This document shows, in pieces, positions 1 through 4,626 of a stretch of DNA of 5,600 nt. The translations under genes were made by a program, and so were the position numbers. The stretch's first letter is position 1, and every line of letters begins with the position of its first letter. The notes beneath the pieces are model-generated. The model was not told the DNA's origin and did no database searches. It worked only from the letters and a program-made list of their open reading frames with translations. This DNA is from Burkholderiales bacterium. GTDB taxonomy: Bacteria; Pseudomonadota; Gammaproteobacteria; Burkholderiales; Usitatibacteraceae. The stretch lies in contig JACMOJ010000163.1 of the NCBI GenBank assembly GCA_014378085.1, positions 1 to 5,600 of the forward strand, read 5' to 3'.

Positions 1-62
1 ACCAGCAAAATCAATGTGGTGACGGCAACCAGCAAAACCCAGATCAAAATGTCAGTTGGCAA
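1..62 (-). CDS. N-terminus of a probable membrane-anchored protein, partial
   Basis: The minus strand reads open from a TTG at 62-60 to the window edge. It gives about 20 codons: a short polar start (Met-Pro-Thr-Asp) followed by an almost unbroken hydrophobic stretch rich in Leu, Val and Ile with a Trp, which looks like a transmembrane helix or uncleaved anchor. An AGGG motif lies about 6 bases upstream of the TTG, and an in-frame TGA at 68-66 excludes any earlier start, so TTG is the only good initiator. The gene lies downstream of typA on the same strand, but the strong typA terminator at 92-141 sits between them, and I see no clear promoter between that terminator and the start. I cannot name the protein. 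A single N-terminal anchor of this sort occurs in families such as RmuC, but nothing here supports that choice over others. The stretch is short, so it could also be chance. Confidence 0.42.
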   Translation of the reverse strand, partial: MPTDILIWVLLVAVTTLILL

Positions 63-91
63 AACTCACCCTATGGCTGAGAGAACACGCT

Positions 92-141
92 AAAAAAAAG
101 GGTTGCATGGACTGAATAAAATTTCCTCGTCCACACAACCC
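92..141 (-). terminator. Rho-independent terminator of typA
   Basis: On the minus strand bases 141-129 pair with 112-100 to form a continuous 13-bp stem: GGGUUG with CAACCC, then U-G and G-U wobbles, a U-A pair, and GGAC with GUCC. The loop is 16 bases (128-113). Eight uridines follow directly (99-92). The hairpin begins 75 bases after the typA stop codon. This is a textbook intrinsic terminator for typA. The rest of the gap (142-215) contains only a spaced inverted repeat, ACGCTAA at 159-165 and TTAGCGT at 207-213, which may fold in the 3' untranslated region. Confidence 0.88.
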
Positions 142-215
142 AATTTTAGCCCCGCAAAACGCTAACGTCGCTTCAATAAGAAACCCGACTACGCTGCCTA
201 GTCCGCTTAGCGTAA

Positions 216-2036
216 CTACGCGGCCTCGCGCGACGCCTTCTTGCGCTCGTGCTCGAGCAGGAAACGTTTGCGGATACGAATGGTCTTCGGTGTGATTTCG
301 ACCAACTCGTCGTCTTCAATCATCTCGATGGCCGACTCAAGCGTGATCTGGATTGGCGGGACGAGTGCAACCGCTTCATCCGTGCCAGAGGAGCGCACGT
401 TGGTGAGCTGTTTGCCCTTGATCGGATTCACCACCAAATCGTTGTCGCGGCTATGCAAACCAATCACCATACCTTCGTACAAACGATCACCCGGCGAAAC
501 AATCATGCGACCGCGATCTTGTAACTTCCACAACGCATAAGCGACGGCATCACCCTTCTCAGCGGAGATCAACACGCCGTTACGACGTGATGCAATATCG
601 CCCCGCAATGGCGAATATTCGTCGAACACGTTGCTCTTTAAGCCAGTACCGCGCGTCATGTTCATGAAATCCGTTTGGAATCCGATGAGGCCACGCGCCG
701 GGATACGGTAGTCAAGTCGGACGCGTCCACGACCGTCCGGAACCATGTCAACGAGGTCACCTTTACGCGCGCCGAGCGCTTCCATAACAACACCTTGATG
801 GGCGTCTTCCACGTCGACGGTGAGCATCTCAATTGGCTCACATTTCACGCCATCGATTTCACGATAAACCACCGTAGGCTTGCCCACCGCCAGTTCAAAA
901 CCTTCACGCCGCATGTTTTCCAACAAAATCGTCAGATGCAATTCGCCTCGCCCAGACACACGAAACACGTCAGTGTCTTCAGTCTCTTCAACTTTCAGCG
1001 CGACGTTGACCAATAACTCTTTGTCCAAACGCTCACGGATCTGTCGACTCGTGACGAACTTGCCTTCTTGTCCTGCGAGTGGCGACGAATTCACCATAAA
1101 GTTCATGGTCAAGGTCGGCTCATCTACCCCCATCGTTGGCAGCGCCTCCGGGTTTTCAAGGTCAGCGATCGTGCAACCAATCGCCAAATCGTCAATACCC
1201 GTGATAAGCACAATTTCGCCTGCCTCGGCAACTTCAAGCGGGACTTTGTTTAACCCTTGGAAGCCCTGCACTTGGTTCACGCGGACTTTCTTGCGGGTGC
1301 CGTTTTCGCCGCCGATCATCAGCATCACGTCCTGCGCGCCTTTAATCTTGCCCCGGCGAACACGACCAATACCGATACGACCAATGTAGGTCGAATAATC
1401 CAGCGCCGAAATTTGCAACTGTAACGGCTCATCAGGATTGCCCACCGGCTCTGGAACGTATTTCAGCACCGCCTCAAACAAGGCGCGCATGTCGTTTGGC
1501 TTCTGCGCCAAATCCATTGTTGCCCAGCCATTCAGGGCAGATGCATAGACGACTGGAAAATCAAGTTGCGCTTCGGTAGCACCCAATTTATCCATCAAAT
1601 CAAACGTATGGTTCACCACCCAATCCGGGCGCGCGCCATCACGATCAATCTTGTTGACCACCACAATCGGCTTTAAGCCAAGTGCCAAGGCTTTTTTGGT
1701 GACAAACCGGGTTTGTGGCATCGGGCCTTCGACCGCGTCGACCAACAGCAACACGCCGTCAACCATCGACAAGACCCTCTCGACTTCGCCGCCAAAGTCG
1801 GCGTGTCCAGGGGTATCAACAACATTAATGTGTACACCTTCAAAGTCGATTGCGGTGTTCTTTGCCAGAATCGTGATCCCGCGCTCTTTTTCGAGATCGT
1901 TGGAATCCATCACACGTTCGGCAATGTGCTGGTGGGCGGCAAAGGTTCCTGCTTGATGTAAAAGTTTGTCGACCAGCGTGGTTTTGCCGTGGTCAACGTG
2001 AGCGATGATAGCGATGTTTCGTAGTGCGCGTGGCAT
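216..2036 (-). CDS. typA: Translational GTPase TypA/BipA
   Basis: The 606-residue product matches the usual length of TypA/BipA (about 607 in E. coli). This ribosome-associated GTPase of the EF-G/LepA superfamily supports 50S assembly and growth at low temperature or under stress. All G motifs are intact: G1 AHVDHGKT at residues 12-19, the switch I ERGITI at 51-56, G3 DTPGH at 74-78, G4 NKID at 128-131 and G5 SAL at 166-168. A beta-barrel domain II follows from about residue 205, then EF-G-like domains III and V. The TypA-specific C-terminal domain carries the family signature HSRDNDLVVNP and ends in a basic tail. The ATG at 2036 is supported by AGGA seven bases upstream. The stop is TAG, followed by a strong terminator. 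No truncation or missing residue is visible. The haemoglobin gene lies 290 bases upstream on the same strand, so typA probably has its own promoter. Confidence 0.98.
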   Translation of the reverse strand: MPRALRNIAIIAHVDHGKTTLVDKLLHQAGTFAAHQHIAERVMDSNDLEKERGITILAKNTAIDFEGVHINVVDTPGHADFGGEVERVLSMVDGVLLLVDAVEGPMPQTRFVTKKALALGLKPIVVVNKIDRDGARPDWVVNHTFDLMDKLGATEAQLDFPVVYASALNGWATMDLAQKPNDMRALFEAVLKYVPEPVGNPDEPLQLQISALDYSTYIGRIGIGRVRRGKIKGAQDVMLMIGGENGTRKKVRVNQVQGFQGLNKVPLEVAEAGEIVLITGIDDLAIGCTIADLENPEALPTMGVDEPTLTMNFMVNSSPLAGQEGKFVTSRQIRERLDKELLVNVALKVEETEDTDVFRVSGRGELHLTILLENMRREGFELAVGKPTVVYREIDGVKCEPIEMLTVDVEDAHQGVVMEALGARKGDLVDMVPDGRGRVRLDYRIPARGLIGFQTDFMNMTRGTGLKSNVFDEYSPLRGDIASRRNGVLISAEKGDAVAYALWKLQDRGRMIVSPGDRLYEGMVIGLHSRDNDLVVNPIKGKQLTNVRSSGTDEAVALVPPIQITLESAIEMIEDDELVEITPKTIRIRKRFLLEHERKKASREAA

Positions 2037-2043
2037 GTTGAGG

Positions 2044-2108
2044 TCCTGAGGTCCGGCGATTGTGTAATCTGCGATTTTAGCATTGTGCAGCGCAAAAAAT
2101 CACGTCAA
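2044..2108 (-). promoter_or_regulatory. Ribosome binding site and candidate promoter of typA
   Basis: The Shine-Dalgarno AGGA (2047-2044) lies 7 bases before the typA ATG. It sits inside a perfect 8-bp direct repeat (TGAGGTCC on the plus strand at 2039-2046 and 2047-2054). Further upstream on the minus strand there is TTGACG at 2108-2103, five of six matches to the -35 consensus. Two possible -10 boxes follow: CACAAT (2087-2082, spacer 15) and TAAAAT (2079-2074, spacer 23). Neither spacing is ideal, so the promoter is only a candidate. The TAAAAT box would give a leader of about 30 bases. I see no operator or riboswitch. Confidence 0.38.
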
Positions 2109-2179
2109 ATCACAGGGTTACCGCATTTATATTACAAACGTATGTGCATATTTTTGCGCGCATCGCCATGATCAAGGCC

Positions 2180-2304
2180 GAGCCGCGCCGATTGCCTTGC
2201 TTACAATGTGAGCCGCTCTTGTTTACCCAGCGAGCCGCTCTTGTCTTGCGCTCTTGTCTTGCGCTCTTGTCTTATTTACCCGGTGAGCCGTTCCGCCCTT
2301 ACCC
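2180..2304. repeat. Nested imperfect tandem repeat between the haemoglobin gene and typA
   Basis: The motif GAGCCG recurs at 2180, 2210, 2232 and 2285. Each copy opens a unit that ends in a TTAC-containing stretch. The clearest units are 2208-2229 (22 bases), 2230-2282 (53 bases) and 2283-2304 (22 bases). The middle unit is longer because it holds a second-level repeat of 13 bases, listed separately. The first copy at 2180 is degenerate. The array lies 23 bases beyond the stop codon of the haemoglobin gene and some 140 bases upstream of typA, so it probably forms part of a 3' untranslated region or spacer. The reading frame across it on the plus strand looks spurious. I see no terminator with a T-run in it. 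Confidence 0.72.
2237..2274. repeat. 13-bp direct tandem repeat, about 2.9 copies
   Basis: The unit GCTCTTGTCTTGC occurs perfectly at 2237-2249 and 2250-2262. The third copy, 2263-2274, matches eleven bases and then diverges to A. The identity of the copies points to a recent slippage expansion of the CTCTTGT core that also occurs once in the neighbouring unit at 2215-2221. On the minus strand the unit is purine rich. Confidence 0.92.
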
Positions 2305-2326
2305 GCGCGCAGGCTCCGCAGTTTCC

Positions 2327-2734
2327 TTAGCCTTCGCGGTTCCGCATCCAATCGGCGGTGTTGGCAAAGGAAGCGATCAATCGTTCACGCATCCGTGGCT
2401 CCACGCCCACGACTTCTAGCGCTTTTTGCATACACGCCATCCATTGATCGCGCTCCGCCTCGCCGATGGCAAACGGCAAATGCCGAGCCCGCAGCCGTGG
2501 ATGACCAAATTCGCTTGTGTACAGGAGTGGGCCACCCAGCCAACCGGTGAGAAACATGAATAGCTTGTCCCGCGACGTGGCGAGCGACGGCGGATGGAGC
2601 TTTCGAATACCGAAAAAATCAGGGTCTTCGTCCATTTGGTCGTAGAAGGTGTCGACCAAGCGGCGCACCACTGCCTCGCCGCCCAGCAGAAGGTACGGCG
2701 TTTGACCGGTATCGTTAGGTTCGTCAATTGTCAT
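2327..2734 (-). CDS. Group II (O-type) truncated haemoglobin
   Basis: The 135-residue product is a 2/2 haemoglobin of the YjbI/trHbO type, a soluble cytoplasmic haem protein. Family members bind oxygen, NO or peroxide and are thought to help in detoxification or redox sensing. The key residues can be placed by the family pattern: Tyr31 at B10, His47 at CD1, Ser54 at E7, Leu58 at E11, the GWLGGP turn at 64-69, proximal His85 at F8 in the GHPRLRARH motif (77-85), and Trp98 at G8, the hallmark of group II. HisCD1 with SerE7 differs from the TyrCD1/AlaE7 of the mycobacterial trHbO as I remember it. The stop is TAA at 2329-2327. The ATG at 2734 has no Shine-Dalgarno, but a TAAAAT box ends 6 bases before it, so the mRNA may be leaderless. 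The ArnD-like gene is divergent. Function beyond haem binding is inferred. Confidence 0.95.
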   Translation of the reverse strand: MTIDEPNDTGQTPYLLLGGEAVVRRLVDTFYDQMDEDPDFFGIRKLHPPSLATSRDKLFMFLTGWLGGPLLYTSEFGHPRLRARHLPFAIGEAERDQWMACMQKALEVVGVEPRMRERLIASFANTADWMRNREG

Positions 2735-2740
2735 GGTCGA

Positions 2741-2746
2741 ATTTTA
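2741..2746 (-). promoter_or_regulatory. Candidate -10 box of the truncated haemoglobin gene
   Basis: TAAAAT (2746-2741, minus strand) matches five of six -10 bases. The expected start of transcription, seven bases on, falls on the A of the ATG at 2734. The hexamer 17 bases upstream is CCGGCA (2769-2764), a weak -35 with three matches. No Shine-Dalgarno lies between the box and the ATG, which would fit a leaderless message. It is equally possible that the true promoter lies further upstream, inside the start of the divergent gene. Confidence 0.4.
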
Positions 2747-2783
2747 GGTGTGAATGCTGGGAATGCCGGCACAACACGTCCTC

Positions 2784-2789
2784 TATAAT
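2784..2789 (+). promoter_or_regulatory. Candidate -10 box of the ArnD-like gene
   Basis: A perfect TATAAT ends 9 bases before the ATG at 2799. Transcription would be expected to begin at about 2796-2799, at or next to that ATG. It therefore argues against translation starting at the earlier in-frame ATG at 2754, and also against the ATG at 2793. I find no convincing -35 at spacings of 16 to 19 bases and no extended -10 TG, so the element may need an activator or may be chance. It shares the 64-base divergent region with the haemoglobin promoter. Confidence 0.42.
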
Positions 2790-2798
2790 TTGATGCAA

Positions 2799-3785
2799 AT
2801 GAAAAAAACTCTCGCACTCAAGGTCGATGTCGACACACTCAGAGGCACACTAATCGGTGTCCCGCAGCTAGTCGCACTGTTTCGCAAACACCAAGTCGGC
2901 GCAACGTTTTTGTTCAGCCTCGGTCCTGACCACACCGGGCGCGCGATCAAACGCGTATTTCGCAAGGGGTTTTTTTCGAAAGTTAAACGCACCTCCGTCA
3001 TCTCCCACTACGGCTTTCCCACTCTGCTCTACGGCACCGCGCTGCCGGGGCCGGATATCGGCAAACGCTGTCCGGACATCATGCGCCGCACCAAGGATGA
3101 AGGATTTGAAGTTGGCATTCATTGCTGGGATCATGTGCGCTGGCAGGATGGCGTGCAAGGTTCGTCCGCTGATTGGACGCGCCGCGAAATGGAGCGCGCG
3201 CAGAACCGTTTTTGCGACATTTTCAAGACGCCTTCTAAAACCCACGGTGCGGCCGGTTGGCAAATGAACACCCATGCGCTCCGATTAACGCAATCAATGC
3301 GTTTCGAATACGCCTCGGACGGTCGGGCGCTGGCGGGCGAAGGCGTGCCGCACTATCCTGTCGTAAATGCCGAGATTATCGATTGTCCGCAGCTCCCGAC
3401 TACCCTGCCAACATTCGACGAGTTGATCGGCCTAGACGGCGTGACCGAATTAAACGTCCATGAATCACTCCTGTCGCTGACGGGAGCTGAAGCCGCCGTG
3501 AGCCCGTCGGCCGTGGTGGGTTGGGATGCCGCGCCACATGTCTTCACCATGCATGCCGAATTGGAGGGAATGCGATTGCTCCCAACGCTCGAAGCGCTCA
3601 TTACCGGCTGGAAAGCGCAAGGCTATGAGCTGGTGGCAACCGAAACCATCGCTGCACGGTTAGCTAGAGATAGCCTGCCCTACTTTGTTGCCGAACAAGG
3701 TGTCGTACCCGGCCGTTCCGGCACGTTGCTGATGCAGGGCAAACCTTTTTTGCCAGAGCCCGTCATTCTCGCCAGTGCCGCATAG
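2799..3785 (+). CDS. ArnD-like polysaccharide deacetylase (NodB fold)
   Basis: The 328-residue product belongs to the NodB/polysaccharide deacetylase superfamily. It is closest, by motif, to ArnD, which deformylates undecaprenyl-phosphate 4-formamido-L-arabinose in polymyxin resistance. Visible motifs are DVDT at 10-13 (catalytic base and metal Asp), the metal ligands in HCWDH at 108-112, AAGW at 151-154, LPTFDELIG at 203-211 and FTMHAELEG at 249-257, each with a close counterpart in E. coli ArnD. It is about 30 residues longer than E. coli ArnD, mainly near residues 212-246 and at the C-terminus. There is no signal peptide. I chose the ATG at 2799 because the family begins just before the DVDT strand and because TATAAT lies at 2784-2789. 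The ATGs at 2793 and 2754 are in-frame alternatives. No Shine-Dalgarno is visible. No other arn gene is present, so the substrate is uncertain. bcp follows 83 bases later with no terminator between, so the two may be co-transcribed. Confidence 0.9.
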   Translation: MKKTLALKVDVDTLRGTLIGVPQLVALFRKHQVGATFLFSLGPDHTGRAIKRVFRKGFFSKVKRTSVISHYGFPTLLYGTALPGPDIGKRCPDIMRRTKDEGFEVGIHCWDHVRWQDGVQGSSADWTRREMERAQNRFCDIFKTPSKTHGAAGWQMNTHALRLTQSMRFEYASDGRALAGEGVPHYPVVNAEIIDCPQLPTTLPTFDELIGLDGVTELNVHESLLSLTGAEAAVSPSAVVGWDAAPHVFTMHAELEGMRLLPTLEALITGWKAQGYELVATETIAARLARDSLPYFVAEQGVVPGRSGTLLMQGKPFLPEPVILASAA

Positions 3786-3868
3786 CAACGACGTCGCGAT
3801 TTCGTCATCAAACGACTCCATACTACTTTTTATAAAGCGCGTTATTCAGCATTTTACAAAGGATCAAC

Positions 3869-4330
3869 ATGAGCAGAACAATTCCCGATTTTGAAGTTGC
3901 CGCGAGCGGCAATCAACGCTTTGCCTCAGCCGCATTCAAGGGGCATCCGTACATCGTTTATTTCTACCCGAAAGACGACACCCCCGGCTGCACGATCGAG
4001 GGTAGCCAGTTCCGCGACCTGCATAGCGAATTCAAGAAACTCGGCTATATGGTGTTTGGTGTCTCGCGCGACAGTGTGGTGAGCCACGACAAATTTAAGG
4101 CCAAGATGAACTTTCCATTTGACCTTCTCTCTGATAACGATGAGGTCATGTGTAAGTTATTCGACGTCATTAAAGAAAAAAACATGTACGGCAAGAAAGT
4201 TTTTGGCATTGAGCGGTCGACTTTTATCATTGGCCGTAGCGGAGAGATTGTGCACGAATGGCGCGGCGTGAAAGTTGACGGTCACGCCGCCGAGGTACTT
4301 GCGGTGGTAACGGGCTTAGTCGGCAGCTGA
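3869..4330 (+). CDS. bcp: Thioredoxin-dependent peroxiredoxin, Bcp/PrxQ family
   Basis: The 153-residue protein is a cytoplasmic peroxiredoxin that reduces hydrogen peroxide and organic hydroperoxides. The active-site motif PKDDTPGC lies at 34-41, with peroxidatic Cys41, Thr38 and the supporting Arg116 in the ERSTF strand. The resolving cysteine usually found five residues after the peroxidatic one (Cys50 in E. coli Bcp) is Ser46 here. The only other cysteine is Cys95, at the place of E. coli Cys99. The protein may thus act as a 1-Cys enzyme, or use Cys95. The ATG at 3869 has a good AAGGA five bases upstream (3859-3863). A TATAAA at 3831-3836 could be a -10 box for an extra promoter but lacks a clear -35. 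The stop is TGA. A possible small RNA and a terminator follow before phoH. Confidence 0.96.
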   Translation: MSRTIPDFEVAASGNQRFASAAFKGHPYIVYFYPKDDTPGCTIEGSQFRDLHSEFKKLGYMVFGVSRDSVVSHDKFKAKMNFPFDLLSDNDEVMCKLFDVIKEKNMYGKKVFGIERSTFIIGRSGEIVHEWRGVKVDGHAAEVLAVVTGLVGS

Positions 4331-4350
4331 AGGCGGGCGAAAATCACGCT

Positions 4351-4380
4351 TTAACATTCGCCAAAAACTTGTGATAGTCT
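4351..4380 (+). promoter_or_regulatory. Candidate extended -10 promoter downstream of bcp
   Basis: TTAACA (4351-4356) matches five of six -35 bases. After an 18-base spacer, TAGTCT (4375-4380) matches three of six -10 bases, and it is preceded by TG at 4372-4373 in the extended -10 position. It begins only 20 bases after the bcp stop codon, so it would drive a transcript separate from bcp. The -35 half overlaps a 6-bp inverted repeat (GGCGAA 4336-4341, TTCGCC 4357-4362). The -10 box is poor, so the call is tentative. Confidence 0.33.
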
Positions 4381-4386
4381 GGCAAT

Positions 4387-4545
4387 GACACCCTCGAAAC
4401 TACCATTGCGAATCACCCCGTAGTACCACCACATAACTTCCTAGCATTGCAGCACCAAGGCATCGTACCGATTTGAACAGACGCACTTTCCTGGAATTTG
4501 CCAACGCCCTTGTGAGCGCGACGCTCATGAGGGCGTTTAACTTTT
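4387..4545 (+). ncRNA. Possible small RNA or structured bcp 3' end
   Basis: The stretch 4331-4626 holds no credible gene. Between the promoter-like element at 4351-4380 and the hairpin terminator at 4503-4537 lies a unit of about 155 bases, a typical small-RNA layout. Local structures are weak: ATCG/CGAT at 4462-4472, and the hexamer CATTGC twice (4404-4409 and 4445-4450), the first able to pair with GCAATG at 4382-4387. A 12-codon frame from 4385 to a TAG at 4421-4423 has no ribosome binding site. I do not recognise a known RNA family, and comparison by eye with 6S RNA gave no match. The alternative is a long 3' untranslated region of bcp. Confidence 0.25.
4503..4545 (+). terminator. Intrinsic terminator between bcp and phoH
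   Basis: AACGCCCT (4503-4510) pairs with AGGGCGTT (4530-4537), two G-U wobbles follow, and TGAGCG (4513-4518) pairs with CGCTCA (4522-4527) around a three-base CGA loop. That makes a 16-bp stem with no bulge. The downstream T-run is short and broken (4536-4538, then 4542-4545), so termination may be less efficient than the very stable stem suggests. It ends transcription of bcp or of the possible small RNA, and separates both from phoH. Confidence 0.74.
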
Positions 4546-4611
4546 GAAGTTGTTATTTTGATATTGTTTTTCGCTGCGCCCCCTGAGTTTTCCTCGTTCT
4601 AGTCAAACCTG

Positions 4612-4618
4612 AGAAAGG
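4612..4618 (+). promoter_or_regulatory. Ribosome binding site that selects the TTG start of phoH
   Basis: AGAAAGG ends 8 bases before the TTG at 4627. An in-frame TAG at 4600-4602 closes the frame upstream, and between the two the only other possible initiator is a CTG at 4609 that would lie within or ahead of this site. The next in-frame ATG, at 4717-4719, is inside the PIN-domain core, so it cannot be the start. The TTG is thus the best supported initiator. A weak promoter may lie upstream, TTAACT (4537-4542) and GATATT (4560-4565) with a 17-base spacer, its -35 overlapping the foot of the terminator. Confidence 0.66.
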
Positions 4619-4626
4619 TCCATCTC

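Noticed and set aside
675..1389. Long plus-strand frames opposite typA (675-1016 and 880-1389)
   Set aside because: They are antisense shadows of a gene with intact motifs. Their translations have no recognisable domain and their starts have no convincing ribosome binding site.
2180..2304. The tandem repeat as a CRISPR array
   Set aside because: Units are adjacent or nested with no unique spacers of constant length, and no cas gene is present.
2144..2419. Plus-strand frame of 91 codons through the typA-haemoglobin gap
   Set aside because: It runs through the tandem repeat and then into the antisense of the haemoglobin gene. It has low-complexity Leu/Ser/Pro content, no ribosome binding site and no family resemblance.
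2754..2798. Earlier in-frame ATG at 2754 as start of the ArnD-like gene
   Set aside because: It would place a perfect TATAAT inside the coding region and add 15 residues ahead of the usual family start. It also lacks a Shine-Dalgarno.
2868..3275. Minus-strand frame of 135 codons inside the ArnD-like gene
   Set aside because: The plus strand carries every expected ArnD-type motif through this stretch. The opposite frame shows no domain.
4336..4362. Small hairpin just after bcp as a terminator
   Set aside because: The stem is only 6 bp with a 15-base loop and there is no T-run after it. The strong hairpin at 4503-4537 is the better terminator.
4385..4423. Twelve-codon frame as a phoH leader peptide
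   Set aside because: It has no ribosome binding site and no regulatory codon run, and a terminator hairpin alone is not enough to argue for attenuation.
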